DNA from: JAOADN01 sp049323795 | GTDB lineage: Bacteria > Pseudomonadota > Alphaproteobacteria > Rhodobacterales > Rhodobacteraceae | NCBI GenBank assembly: GCA_049323795.1 | Contig: JBMOOH010000009.1 | Coordinates: 1 to 64,000 of the forward strand | Reading direction: 5' to 3' | Length of the DNA: 64,000 nt | Shown: piece by piece, positions 7,925 to 16,954 of the stretch | How the letters are laid out: each line of letters begins with the position of its first letter | Position numbering within the stretch: position 1 is the stretch's first letter | Notes under the pieces: model-generated | What the model was told of the DNA's origin: nothing | What the model saw: the letters and a program-made list of their open reading frames with translations, nothing else | The model's database searches: none | Translations under genes and position numbers: made by a program

Positions 7925-8695
7925 ATGGGCGACATCGTTCTGGAAACGCGCGGCCTGACCAAGCACTACGGCGGCGTCCACGCGCTGGAAGACGCGAACT
8001 TTGTCCTCCGCGCCGGCGAACACGTCGCCGTCGTGGGCGACAACGGCGCGGGCAAGTCCACCTTCGTCCGCCAGATCACCGCGGTCGAACAGAAGACCTC
8101 GGGCCACATCTTCTTCGACGGCCGGGAAGTGACCTTCTCGGGCCCGCTCGAGGCCCGCGAGGCGGGGATCGAGACGGTGTTCCAGACGCTGGCGCTCGCC
8201 GACGACCTCGACGTGCCCTCGAACCTCTATCTCGGGCGCGAGCTGTGCAGATGGCGGCTCGGTCCGTTCTCGTGGCTCGACCGCAGGACGATGCGCGACC
8301 GGACGCTCGATGCGCTGAAGATGACGGCGGTGAAGATCCCGAACGTCGACAACGCGATCCGCAACATGTCGGGCGGCCAGCGCCAGTGCGTCGCCATCGC
8401 CCGCACGGCGGCCTTCGCCTCGAAGCTTGTCATCATGGACGAACCGACCGCCGCCCTCGGCGTGCAGGAGACGGCGCAGGTGGAGAACATCATCCGGGGC
8501 CTCAAGGAACGGGGCGTGCCGCTGATCCTGATCTCGCACAACCTGCGACAGGTGTTCGATCTGGTGGACCGGATCGTCGTGTTCCGGCGCGGCCGGATCG
8601 TCGCCAGCGTGAACCGCGACGAGACCGACGGCAACGACATCGTGAGCTACATCACCGGGGTGAGGTCGGGGAACGGCGAAGCCGCCTTTGCCTGA
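7925..8695 (+). CDS. Sugar ABC transporter ATPase, single-domain
   Basis: This 256-residue ATPase has Walker A GDNGAGKST near residue 39, signature MSGGQRQ near residue 144, Walker B KLVIMDEPTAALG near residue 163 and switch His in LISHN. It is a single nucleotide-binding domain, unlike the fused two-domain RbsA or MglA proteins, and resembles FrcA-type ATPases that work as homodimers. The gene sits 11 bp after the permease gene and 89 bp before the IolG-like gene. It energises the cyclitol-type importer of this island. Its paralogue at 13931-14704 serves the second transporter. Confidence 0.92.
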   Translation: MGDIVLETRGLTKHYGGVHALEDANFVLRAGEHVAVVGDNGAGKSTFVRQITAVEQKTSGHIFFDGREVTFSGPLEAREAGIETVFQTLALADDLDVPSNLYLGRELCRWRLGPFSWLDRRTMRDRTLDALKMTAVKIPNVDNAIRNMSGGQRQCVAIARTAAFASKLVIMDEPTAALGVQETAQVENIIRGLKERGVPLILISHNLRQVFDLVDRIVVFRRGRIVASVNRDETDGNDIVSYITGVRSGNGEAAFA

Positions 8696-8784
8696 CACCC
8701 TCTCGCACCGGAGGGCCACCCCGCCGGTCCGGCACGACCATCAGCGAGCCCGCCATGGGGCGCGGGCCAGAGAACGAGGACGAG

Positions 8785-9786
8785 ATGACACTGAGATTCG
8801 GACTGCTGGGCGCGGGGCGCATCGGCAAGGTTCATGCCAGGGCGGTGACCGGCGACGCGAACGCCAGGCTCGTGGCCGTGGCCGACGCGATGGCACCTGC
8901 CGCGCAGGCGATCGCCGACCAGTACGGGTGCGCGGTCCGCACGATCGACGAGATCGCGGCGGCCCGGGACATTGACGCGGTGGTGATCTGCACCCCGACC
9001 GACACCCATGCGGACCTGATCGAGCAGTTCGTCAAGGCGGGCAAGGCGGTGTTCTGCGAAAAGCCCATCGACCTGAGCCTTGCGCGCGTGAAGGGATGCC
9101 TCGAGGTCGTGCGCGCCCGCAAGGGCACGCTGATGGTCGGCTTCAACCGCCGCTTCGACCCGCATTTCCGCGCCGTCCGGGCCGAGATCGACAAGGGCAC
9201 CATCGGCACCGTCGAGATGGTGACGATCACCAGCCGCGACCCCGGCGCGCCACCCATCGACTACATCAGGCGCTCGGGCGGCATCTTCCGCGACATGACG
9301 ATCCACGACTTCGACATGGCGCGCTTCCTTCTGGGCGAGGAAGTCGCCGAAGTGGCGGCGATGGCTGCCGTTCTGGTGGACCCGGAAATCGGCAGGGCAG
9401 GCGACTTCGACAGCGTGCAGGTCATGCTCAGGACGAAGAGCGGCAAGCAGGCCCTCATCTCGAATTCGCGCCGCGCGACCTATGGCTATGACCAGCGGAT
9501 CGAGGTGCACGGGTCGAAGGGGATGGTCGCGGCGGAAAACCAGCGGCCGGTGTCGATCGAGGTCGCGGGGGCGAACGGCTACACCCGTCCGCCGCTCCAC
9601 GACTTCTTCATGACCCGCTACACCGAAGCCTACGCGGCCGAAATCGCCGCCTTCATCGCGGCGGTGAACAGCAGGAAACCGGCCGCGCCCTCGGGCGAGG
9701 ACGGTCTGGCGGCGCTCCTCCTCGCCGACTGCGCGGTGAAGTCGGTGGCCGAGGGCCGCACCGTCAGGGTCAGCGAACTCGCCTGA
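8785..9786 (+). CDS. iolG: IolG/MocA-type inositol 2-dehydrogenase (Gfo/Idh/MocA family)
   Basis: This 333-residue NAD-dependent oxidoreductase has an N-terminal Rossmann GAGRIGKVHA motif, the CEKPIDLS motif with the catalytic-site Lys near residue 97, and a DxxxHDFDMARF motif (residues about 172-181) typical of inositol dehydrogenases. The reaction is oxidation of myo-inositol, or a related cyclitol, to an inosose. MocA of the rhizopine pathway is in the same family. It is the last gene of the plus-strand run and would supply the inosose to the IolI-like protein. No iolB, iolC, iolD or iolE is in the window, so lower-pathway genes must be elsewhere. Confidence 0.88.
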   Translation: MTLRFGLLGAGRIGKVHARAVTGDANARLVAVADAMAPAAQAIADQYGCAVRTIDEIAAARDIDAVVICTPTDTHADLIEQFVKAGKAVFCEKPIDLSLARVKGCLEVVRARKGTLMVGFNRRFDPHFRAVRAEIDKGTIGTVEMVTITSRDPGAPPIDYIRRSGGIFRDMTIHDFDMARFLLGEEVAEVAAMAAVLVDPEIGRAGDFDSVQVMLRTKSGKQALISNSRRATYGYDQRIEVHGSKGMVAAENQRPVSIEVAGANGYTRPPLHDFFMTRYTEAYAAEIAAFIAAVNSRKPAAPSGEDGLAALLLADCAVKSVAEGRTVRVSELA

Positions 9787-9855
9787 GCGGGCCGCGTCGG
9801 CCCCCATCCTTGCCTCCCCGGCGGGGGGGCGACAGGCCGGTCATTCCCGGGCGCG

Positions 9856-11064
9856 CTATATCGGCGCCTGATCGGTCAGGTAGCGTTGCGACAGGGGCAC
9901 CGCGGCGGCGCCGAGCGCCCGGGCGTCCGGTCCCACGGTGCCCTCGCGGATCGCCGGCGGGTCGATCCCGGACAGATCCAGCCGGTGCAGCGCGGCCGCG
10001 GTGCGCCGTGCGATCTCGGCCCGGACGGATGCGGGTATCCAGCCGTCGATCAGCACCGCTTCGAGTTCGAGAAGGGCGGCCGCGCTCAAGGTCGCGCTGG
10101 CCAGCCCCAGTGCCGCGCGGTCCATCCATGCCGAAAGGACGCGCTCGCTCACCGTCCACTTCGCGGGATTTTCCCAGAGCTGGGCCGAAGTCTCGCCCGC
10201 CTGGTCCATGTCGGCGGCGAGCATCCGCATCGAGGCCAGATCGAAGAGCCGTGTCATCCGCCCGTCGGGGCCCGGAACCGGCATCGGCCCCACGCCCGCC
10301 GCGTTGCCGGTCCGGCCGGTGAACAGGCGCCCGTTGAGGACGAGCCCCCCGCCGATGAAGAAGCCGAAGTAGAAATAGAGGAAATCCTTCGGCCGTTCGC
10401 CGCTGCCGAAGACAAGTTCTGCCCCGCATGCGGCGGTGGCGTCATTCTGGACCGAGACGGGCATCCCTGTCAGCGCCTCGATCTCGGCGCCGATGTCGCG
10501 GTGGCGCCATTCGTCCATCTCGGCCTGCGGGGCGCCGATGGCGGGGACCCAGTTCCAGAGCTGGAACGGCATGGCGATGCCCATGCCTCCGATCCTGTCG
10601 CGCACGCCCGTGCCCAGACCGCGCATCAGGCGGGGCAGCGCGTCGGACACGAAGGCGATGACCGCGCCGGGGGTGGGCCAGCGATAAAGCCGCCGCTCCG
10701 TGGCGACGGGGCATCCGAGGAAATCGACGATCGTCAGGTCCGCCGACCGCCGGCCCACCTTGAGCCCGACGAAATAGGCCCCCCCGGCATTCAGCGCCAT
10801 CGGAACCGAGGGCTGGCCGATCCGCCCCCGGACCGGATCGCGGCGCAGAAGCAGGCCCTCGGTTTCGAGCGCGCGCATGATGACCGACACGGTCTGCGCC
10901 GAGAGCCCTGTCATCCGGGCGATATCCGATTTCGCAAGCGCCCCGTGGCGGCGGACCAGCGTCAGGACGAGCCGTTCGTTCTGCGCGCGCATTCCGGACT
11001 GGTTCGTGCCGCGGGGACCGGGTGGAACGGCGGCGGCACGGTCCTGAAGCTCGGCATCCGGCAT
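9856..11064 (-). CDS. ROK-family transcriptional regulator
   Basis: This 402-residue protein has an N-terminal winged helix (residues about 25-75, SDIARMTGLSAQTVSVIMRALE) followed by a ROK sugar-kinase-like domain with GMGIAMPFQLW, NDATAACGAELVFG and FIGGGLVLNGRLFTG segments. The Zn-binding Cys/His cluster of many ROK kinases is not evident, which suits a regulator rather than a kinase. The start overlaps the stop of the mutarotase gene (ATGA), so both belong to one operon that runs away from the FrcBCA-like genes. It most likely represses that transporter in the absence of sugar, as ROK proteins next to fructose-type transporters do. Confidence 0.85.
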   Translation of the reverse strand: MPDAELQDRAAAVPPGPRGTNQSGMRAQNERLVLTLVRRHGALAKSDIARMTGLSAQTVSVIMRALETEGLLLRRDPVRGRIGQPSVPMALNAGGAYFVGLKVGRRSADLTIVDFLGCPVATERRLYRWPTPGAVIAFVSDALPRLMRGLGTGVRDRIGGMGIAMPFQLWNWVPAIGAPQAEMDEWRHRDIGAEIEALTGMPVSVQNDATAACGAELVFGSGERPKDFLYFYFGFFIGGGLVLNGRLFTGRTGNAAGVGPMPVPGPDGRMTRLFDLASMRMLAADMDQAGETSAQLWENPAKWTVSERVLSAWMDRAALGLASATLSAAALLELEAVLIDGWIPASVRAEIARRTAAALHRLDLSGIDPPAIREGTVGPDARALGAAAVPLSQRYLTDQAPI

Positions 11065-11495
11065 CAGCCGCCTGCCCCGATCACGCCCTTGCGGAGGATC
11101 ACGTTGGCGAAGAGCGCCGTCTCGGTCGTGGCGACGATGGTATGGGCGGCCCTTATGCGGGGATAGAGGTCGGCCCCGGCGAGCGGCCGGACCGGCGTTC
11201 CGGTGCAGAGCCGGGCACAGAGCGCGTCGATGCGGTCGTGGATCGCCCCCCGCTGTGCAGGATCGTTGTTCAGGGACGCGCGCATGACCGAGGGGTCCGC
11301 GGTATCGACCGGCATCACCGCGAGGATCGCCTCGAGCACCGCCAGCACGCCATGGCCGTCGGCGCGGACGAGACGGCGCGCCTGGTCCTGCGCGGGGTAG
11401 TTGCCGTCCACGACGGCGATTTCGTCCCCGTGTCCCATCGACCGGAGTGCATGAAGGAGGTCCGGCCCCAGAAGCGGCGGTATTCCGATCAGCAC
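11064..11495 (-). CDS. RbsD/FucU-family sugar mutarotase
   Basis: The GTG start at 11495 gives 143 residues, the usual FucU length, and places the family N-terminus (IPPLLGPDLLHALRSMGHGDEIAVVDGNYPA split over two helices) at the start. RbsD and FucU interconvert the anomers of ribose or fucose to match the form used by kinase or transporter. A GGGGGA ribosome-binding site precedes the GTG. A longer frame reaching 11585 has no family similarity in its added part. The gene is co-transcribed with the ROK regulator and divergent from the transporter, so it should act on the imported sugar. Confidence 0.85.
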   Translation of the reverse strand: MLIGIPPLLGPDLLHALRSMGHGDEIAVVDGNYPAQDQARRLVRADGHGVLAVLEAILAVMPVDTADPSVMRASLNNDPAQRGAIHDRIDALCARLCTGTPVRPLAGADLYPRIRAAHTIVATTETALFANVILRKGVIGAGG

Positions 11496-11556
11496 GGCAC
11501 ATTTCCCCCGGACAGCGCAGTGAGGCGGTCCGTCGATTTCCCCCGGACCTGGTCGA

Positions 11557-11640
11557 GAGTGCCGAGGGCACCGGGGATCTGTCAATACTAAATCACTCTT
11601 ATTTATTTATCTTGACCGACCTCCGGGAATCAGGTTCTGT
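11557..11640. promoter_or_regulatory. Back-to-back promoter elements between mutarotase and frcB-like genes
   Basis: A minus-strand TTGACA (11580-11585) and a plus-strand TTGACC (11612-11617, then 17 bp and TTCTGT) face away from each other around a 26-bp AT-rich core that holds TAAAT-N7-ATTTA (11589-11605). The -10 elements are weak on both sides, which would suit regulated promoters. The AT-rich core is a reasonable place for the ROK regulator to bind. Confidence 0.4.
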
Positions 11641-11722
11641 TGGCCCCGCAGAGCAGGGCGCTGACCCTGTTGCACCCGGCGGCCGGTGCCGCCGGACACC
11701 TGTTCCACGGGAGGACATCATT

Positions 11723-12739
11723 GTGAAGAAACTGCTCGCCGGCACGGCCGCCCTGGCCTTCGCCTCGTTCGCTTCGGGTGCGATGGCGCAGGAGGTTTCG
11801 GCCTGCCTGATCACCAAGACCGACACCAACCCCTTCTTCGTGAAGATGAAGGAAGGTGCCGAGGCCAAGGCCAAGGAACTGGGCGTCACGCTCAAGTCCT
11901 ACGCGGGCAAGATCGACGGCGACCACGAATCCCAGGTCGCCGCCATCGAGGCCTGCATCGCCGACGGCGCCAAGGGTATCCTGATCACCGCCTCGGACAC
12001 CAAGGCGATCGTCGATTCGGTCAAGGCCGCCCGTGACGCGGGCCTGCTCGTCATCGCGCTCGACACGCCGCTCGACCCGATCGACGCTGCCGACGCGACC
12101 TTCGCGACCGACAACTTCCAGGCCGGCCTGCTGATCGGCCAGTGGGCCAAGGCGACGCTCGGCGACGCCGCGGCGAACGCCAAGATCGCGCTGCTCGACC
12201 TCGCCATCTCGCAACCCTCGGTGGACGTGCTGCGCGACCAGGGCTTCCTCACCGGCTTCGGCATCGACGTGAAGGACGCCTCGAAGTGGGGCGACGAGGA
12301 GGATCCGCGCATCGTCGGCAACGAAGTCACCGCCGGCAACGAGGAAGGCGGCCTGAAGGCGATGGAATCGCTCCTCGCCAAGGACCCGGGCATCAACGTC
12401 GTCTACACGATCAACGAGCCCTCGGCGGCCGGTGCCTACGAGGCGCTGAAGGCTGCGGGCAAGGAAAAATCGACGCTGATCGTCTCTGTCGACGGCGGCT
12501 GCCCGGGCGTGAAGAACGTCAAGGAAGGCATCATCGGCGCGACGTCGCAGCAATACCCGCTGAAGATGGCCGCGCTCGGCGTCGAGGCGATCGCCAACTT
12601 CGCCAAGGACGGCACGAAGCCCGCGCCGACCGAAGGCAAGAACTTCTTCGACACGGGCGTCGCGCTCGTCACCGACAAGCCGGTGAATGGCGTCGAGTCG
12701 ATCGACACCACCAAGGGCACCGAACTCTGCTGGGGCTGA
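11723..12739 (+). CDS. frcB: FrcB-like fructose-type ABC substrate-binding protein
   Basis: This 338-residue periplasmic protein has a signal peptide (residues 1-21, ending AMA) and closely follows rhizobial FrcB, including SACLITKTDTNPFFVKMKEG, TDNFQAGLLIGQWAK, VYTINEPSAAGAYEALKAA and SVDGGCPGVKNVKEG segments. FrcB binds fructose and also ribose or mannose. The start is GTG with GGGAGG at 11709-11714. Unlike the first binding protein in the window, this one is intact. It is followed by a hairpin and then by the permease gene. Confidence 0.87.
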   Translation: MKKLLAGTAALAFASFASGAMAQEVSACLITKTDTNPFFVKMKEGAEAKAKELGVTLKSYAGKIDGDHESQVAAIEACIADGAKGILITASDTKAIVDSVKAARDAGLLVIALDTPLDPIDAADATFATDNFQAGLLIGQWAKATLGDAAANAKIALLDLAISQPSVDVLRDQGFLTGFGIDVKDASKWGDEEDPRIVGNEVTAGNEEGGLKAMESLLAKDPGINVVYTINEPSAAGAYEALKAAGKEKSTLIVSVDGGCPGVKNVKEGIIGATSQQYPLKMAALGVEAIANFAKDGTKPAPTEGKNFFDTGVALVTDKPVNGVESIDTTKGTELCWG

Positions 12740-12790
12740 GCCGGAACCGCCGTTGATTTGCCGGGTCGCTTGACCCAACATGAACCCTGC

Positions 12791-12814
12791 AAGGGCGGCC
12801 CCGGCGCCGCCCTT
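12791..12814 (+). terminator. Intercistronic stem-loop after frcB-like gene
   Basis: A perfect 9-bp stem (AAGGGCGGC with GCCGCCCTT) and 6-base loop, followed by GTCAT, lies between the binding-protein and permease genes. With a poor T-tract it is likely a leaky terminator or a 3'-end stabiliser that favours the binding protein. Confidence 0.5.
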
Positions 12815-12857
12815 GTCATAAGCGGCCACGCGAAGTGGCACGACCAGGGAGGCGAGG

Positions 12858-13931
12858 ATGGGGGCCGATACGAAGGCTGCGACCGCTTTCGAGGAGGGGC
12901 TGAGAGGCGCCTCGGATAAGGTGGCGGAATTCCATGAAGACGCGTCGGCGCTGAGGAAGCTCCAGCACTGGCTGCACCAGACGCCGTCGGCCGTGCCGAT
13001 GATCGTCCTGGTGGTCGCCATCGCGGTCTTCGGGGTATTGTCGGCCAATTTCTTCAAGCCGACCACGCTTTCCACCATCCTTCAGCAGATCGCGGTCGTG
13101 GGGATCATCGGTTGCGCGCAGACGATCGTCGTCCTGACGGCGGGGATCGACCTGTCGGTGGGCGCGATCGCGGTGTTCTCGTCGGTCATCATGGGGCAGT
13201 TCACCTTCCGCTACGGGATCCCGGCGCCGGTCTCGATCCTGATCGGGCTGGCGTTCGGGACCGCGCTTGGCGCCGCGAACGGCTGGCTGGTGGCGCGGAT
13301 GAAGCTGCCGCCCTTCATCGTGACGCTCGGCACCTGGCAGATCATCCTGTCGGCCAACTACATCTACTCGGCCAACGAGACGATCCGCAGCCAGGACATC
13401 GCCGCGGTCGCCCCGTCGCTCCAGTTCTGGGGGCAGGCGATCCAGCCGGGCGGGGTGAAGGTTCTCTATGCCGTGTTCCTGCTGATCGTGCTGGTGGCGA
13501 TCATGGCCTACGTCCTCAGGCACACGGCCTGGGGGCGGCATGTCTATGCCATCGGCGACGACCCCGAGGCGGCGCAGCTCGCCGGCGTGCAGCGCGACAG
13601 GGTGCTGATCCAGGTCTATGCGCTCGCGGGATTCTTCTGCGCGGTCGCGGGCTGGGTCATGATCGGCCGCTTCGGCTCGGTCTCGCCCTCGGCATCGACC
13701 GGGGTTCTGGGCAACATCCAGTCGATCACGGCCGTGGTGATCGGGGGCATCTCGCTCTTCGGCGGGCGGGGCAGCATCGTCGGCATGTTCTTCGGGGCGC
13801 TCATCGTCGGCGTCTTCGAGATGGGCCTGAGACTGGTCGGGACCGACCCGCAATGGACGTTCTTCCTGATCGGTGCGCTCATCATCTTCGCGGTCGCGGT
13901 GGACCAGTGGATCAGAAAGGTGTCCGGCTGA
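12858..13931 (+). CDS. frcC: FrcC-like sugar ABC transporter permease
   Basis: This 357-residue membrane protein of the RbsC family has a cytoplasmic N-terminus of about 50 residues and then 8-10 hydrophobic segments. The motifs TAGIDLSVGAIAVFSSVIMG near residue 90 and IGGISLFGGRGSIVGMFFGA near residue 300 are clear. Its stop codon overlaps the start of the ATPase gene. With the FrcB-like protein and the ATPase it makes a fructose-type importer. The long N-terminus with its coiled-coil-like HEDASALRKLQHWLHQ is usual for FrcC. Confidence 0.88.
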   Translation: MGADTKAATAFEEGLRGASDKVAEFHEDASALRKLQHWLHQTPSAVPMIVLVVAIAVFGVLSANFFKPTTLSTILQQIAVVGIIGCAQTIVVLTAGIDLSVGAIAVFSSVIMGQFTFRYGIPAPVSILIGLAFGTALGAANGWLVARMKLPPFIVTLGTWQIILSANYIYSANETIRSQDIAAVAPSLQFWGQAIQPGGVKVLYAVFLLIVLVAIMAYVLRHTAWGRHVYAIGDDPEAAQLAGVQRDRVLIQVYALAGFFCAVAGWVMIGRFGSVSPSASTGVLGNIQSITAVVIGGISLFGGRGSIVGMFFGALIVGVFEMGLRLVGTDPQWTFFLIGALIIFAVAVDQWIRKVSG

Positions 13932-14704
13932 TGGAACCCATTCTCAAGGCGCGCGGCCTCTACAAGCGCTACGGCAGGGTCACCGCACTCAACAACTGCG
14001 ACTTCGAGCTCTATCCGGGCGAGATCCTCGCGGTGATCGGCGACAACGGGGCGGGGAAGTCCACCCTCATCAAGGCGATCTCGGGGGCGGTCATGCCGGA
14101 CGAGGGGACGATCTGGCTGGAAGGTCGCGAAGTGTCGTTCAGGACCCCGCTCGAGGCGCGGGCGCACGGGATCGAGACCGTGTACCAGACGCTCGCCATG
14201 TCGCCGGCCCTGTCGATCGCCGACAACATGTTCATGGGCCGCGAAATCCGGAAGGCCGGGATCATCGGGTCGCTCTTCCGCAAGCTCGACCGCGCGGCGA
14301 TGGAGAAGTTCGCGCGGGCGAAGCTCAACGAGCTGGGCCTGATGACGATCCAGAACATCAACCAGGCGGTGGAGACGCTGTCGGGCGGGCAGCGGCAGGG
14401 CGTGGCGGTGGCACGGGCGGCGGCCTTCGGATCGAAGGTGGTGATCCTCGACGAGCCGACGGCGGCCCTGGGCGTCAAGGAAGGCCGGCGGGTTCTGGAC
14501 CTGATCCGCGACGTCAAGAACCGGGGCATCCCGATCATCCTGATCTCGCACAACATGCCCCACGTGTTCGAGATCGCCGACCGCATCCACATCCACCGTC
14601 TCGGCTCGCGCCTCTGCGTGATCAAGCCGCAGGACTACACGATGTCGGACGCGGTGGCCTTCATGACCGGCGCGAAGGTTCCGACCGAGGCGCAGGCGGC
14701 CTGA
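13931..14704 (+). CDS. frcA: FrcA-like sugar ABC transporter ATPase
   Basis: This 257-residue single-domain ATPase has Walker A GDNGAGKST near residue 36, signature LSGGQRQG near residue 150, Walker B VVILDEPTAALG near residue 170 and a LISHN switch. The start codon overlaps the permease stop by one base (TGATG). It is a close paralogue of the ATPase at 7925-8695. No FrcK-like kinase gene follows; the next gene is argE on the same strand after 173 bp. Confidence 0.9.
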   Translation: MEPILKARGLYKRYGRVTALNNCDFELYPGEILAVIGDNGAGKSTLIKAISGAVMPDEGTIWLEGREVSFRTPLEARAHGIETVYQTLAMSPALSIADNMFMGREIRKAGIIGSLFRKLDRAAMEKFARAKLNELGLMTIQNINQAVETLSGGQRQGVAVARAAAFGSKVVILDEPTAALGVKEGRRVLDLIRDVKNRGIPIILISHNMPHVFEIADRIHIHRLGSRLCVIKPQDYTMSDAVAFMTGAKVPTEAQAA

Positions 14705-14877
14705 CGGGTGGGGATGACGGGCATCCTTTCCGGCGCGGGATCGGGCCTGCCCCACCCGCGCCGGTTCGTGCTGTTCGCACGGTCCGCGCGCGGCCTTCGC
14801 CCCGTCCCGCGCAGGGGGGTTGCCAAGCAGGCGGGGCGGGCCGATGAAGGCCGGGACCAATCCAGAGATCACCGCCC

Positions 14878-16026
14878 ATGGACACTCTCGCCATCCTCGA
14901 CCGCCTGATCGCCTTCGACACGGTGAGCCGGAACCCCAACCGTGACCTGATCGACTGGCTGGCGGGGCTGCTGTCGGAGGCCGGGGCGGAGGTGGGGGTC
15001 ATTCCGGACCGGAGCGGGCAAAAGGCCAACCTCTACGCGACGGTAGGCCCCGTCGACCGGGGCGGGGTGATGCTGTCGGGGCATACCGACGTGGTGCCGG
15101 TGGACGGCCAGGCCTGGACGAAGCCGCCCTTCGCGCTGACGCGAGGCAGCGGGCGGCTCTACGGGCGCGGGACGGCGGACATGAAGGGGTTCGTGGCGAG
15201 CGCGACGGCGGCGGCCTTGGCGGCGGCGAAGCGGGATCTCAGGACGCCGCTGCATCTGGCGTTCAGCCATGACGAGGAAGTCGGGTGCCTGGGCGTGCAT
15301 TCGCTGATCGAGATGCTGGCGTCGGCGCCGGTCCGGCCCGCGATGTGCATCGTGGGCGAGCCGACGGGGATGGCGGTCGCGGCCGGGCACAAGGGCAAGA
15401 TCGGGATGCGGGCCGTCTTCACCGGGCGCGAGGGGCATTCGGCGCTGGCGCCCCTGGCGGTGAACGCGCTGCATCTCGGGGTGGATTTCGTAAATTGTGT
15501 CAGAGGCTTGCAGGCCAGGGTCGAGCGCGAGGGGGCGCGCGACGGGGAGTACGACGTGCCCTACACGACGCTGCATGTGGGGCGGATGGCGGGGGGCGGG
15601 CCCCTGAACATCGTGCCGAACCGCTGCGAGGTGGATTACGAGGTGCGGAACCTCGCCGAGGACGATCCGGTGGCGCTGATGGAGGAACTGGCGGCCTCGG
15701 CGCGGGACATCGCGGCGGCGACGGGCGCGCCGGAGGCGGGGGTGAGCTTCGAGGAGATCATGAACTATCCGGGGCTCGGGACGCCGGCGGATGCGGGCGT
15801 GATCCGGTTCGTGCAGTCGCTGACCGGCGCGAACGGCACCATCAAGGTGGCCTTCGGGACGGAAGGGGGGCTCTTCGATCAGCGGCTCGGGGTGCCGACG
15901 GCGATCTGCGGGCCGGGGTCGATGATGCAGGGGCACAAGCCTGACGAATACGTGACCGAGGAGCAGATGGCGCTCTGCGACCGGATGCTCGGGCGGCTGG
16001 TGGACCGGCTCGAGGCGGGGATCTGA
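14878..16026 (+). CDS. argE: Acetylornithine deacetylase
   Basis: This 382-residue M20-family metallopeptidase has the metal-binding motifs SGHTDVVPVDG near residue 67, GRGTADMKGF near residue 98 and the catalytic Glu pair in HDEEVGCLG near residue 130. The C-terminal GHKPDEYV stretch near residue 346 carries the last metal His. ArgE removes the acetyl group from N-acetylornithine in arginine synthesis; members of the ArgE/DapE group with other acyl substrates cannot be excluded. It stands alone, with radC convergent 91 bp downstream. Confidence 0.88.
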   Translation: MDTLAILDRLIAFDTVSRNPNRDLIDWLAGLLSEAGAEVGVIPDRSGQKANLYATVGPVDRGGVMLSGHTDVVPVDGQAWTKPPFALTRGSGRLYGRGTADMKGFVASATAAALAAAKRDLRTPLHLAFSHDEEVGCLGVHSLIEMLASAPVRPAMCIVGEPTGMAVAAGHKGKIGMRAVFTGREGHSALAPLAVNALHLGVDFVNCVRGLQARVEREGARDGEYDVPYTTLHVGRMAGGGPLNIVPNRCEVDYEVRNLAEDDPVALMEELAASARDIAAATGAPEAGVSFEEIMNYPGLGTPADAGVIRFVQSLTGANGTIKVAFGTEGGLFDQRLGVPTAICGPGSMMQGHKPDEYVTEEQMALCDRMLGRLVDRLEAGI

Positions 16027-16117
16027 TGTGAAGTCTCGGGAGGCTGTTCACCCGGAAGGGGGTCAGGCTGCAATCGCCAGACCGATTCATCCTCGACCCG
16101 CTTCATAGCCACAGTTG

Positions 16118-16879
16118 CTAGAGCAGACCCGTCGCGCGGAAGCTGACCTCGCGCGAGCGGCCGATGACGATGTGGTCGTGCACGACGATGTTGAGCAGAC
16201 GCGCCGCCTCGGCGATCTGGCGGGTGATGGCGATGTCGGCCTGCGACGGCGTAGGATCGCCCGAAGGGTGATTGTGGACCAGGATCAGCGCGCTCGCGTT
16301 GACCTCGAGCGCACGCTTGACCACCTCGCGCGGATAGACCGGCACGTGATCGACGGTCCCCCTTGCCTGTTCCTCGTCCGCAATGAGCACGTTCTTGCGG
16401 TCGAGGAACAGGATGCGGAACCGTTCGGTGTCGCGATGGGCCATGGTCGTGTGGCAATAGGTCAGGAGCGCATCCCAGGAGGACAGGGCCGGACGGTTCA
16501 GCACCCGCGCCCGCGCCGCGCGATGGGCCACGGCCTCGTGCAGGCGAAGCGCCAGAAGCACGCAATCTCCGACCCCCTGAACCTCGAGCAGCCGCGGCGC
16601 CGGGGCCGACAGGACACCGCCGATGTCCCCGAAGAGGTCGACGAGCCGGCGCGCCAGCGGCTTCACGTCCTGCCGGGGAATGGCCGAGAACAGGATCAGC
16701 TCGAGCAGTTCATAATCCGGCATCGCGGCGGCGCCGCCATCGAGAAAGCGGCGCCGAAGACGGGCCCGGTGGTCGGCGATATAGGAAGGAAGCCGGCTGC
16801 CTGCCGGCAGCGCGACGGCCGGGGCCTCGTCACGGCCGAAAAGCTGCGGAGCTTCCAGAAAGGAGCGGGTTGTCGCCAT
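16118..16879 (-). CDS. radC: RadC-family JAB-domain protein
   Basis: This 253-residue protein has an N-terminal helix-hairpin-helix region (residues about 50-110) and a C-terminal JAB/MPN domain with the metal motif HNHPSGDPTPSQAD near residue 202. The family was once linked to DNA repair, but its cellular role is uncertain. The gene is last in the minus-strand dnaK-dnaJ-radC series, 75 bp after dnaJ, though co-transcription is not shown. Confidence 0.92.
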   Translation of the reverse strand: MATTRSFLEAPQLFGRDEAPAVALPAGSRLPSYIADHRARLRRRFLDGGAAAMPDYELLELILFSAIPRQDVKPLARRLVDLFGDIGGVLSAPAPRLLEVQGVGDCVLLALRLHEAVAHRAARARVLNRPALSSWDALLTYCHTTMAHRDTERFRILFLDRKNVLIADEEQARGTVDHVPVYPREVVKRALEVNASALILVHNHPSGDPTPSQADIAITRQIAEAARLLNIVVHDHIVIGRSREVSFRATGLL

Positions 16880-16954
16880 GGCGGAGAGCGTCCCGCGTCT
16901 GGGTAAACGATTCCCTAACGGCCGCCTGACGACGCCGATAATGACGGCGCCGGT

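Noticed and set aside
9787..9855. Terminator between the IolG-like gene and the convergent ROK gene
   Set aside because: The 69-bp region is GC-rich, but no clear stem with a T-run can be defined.
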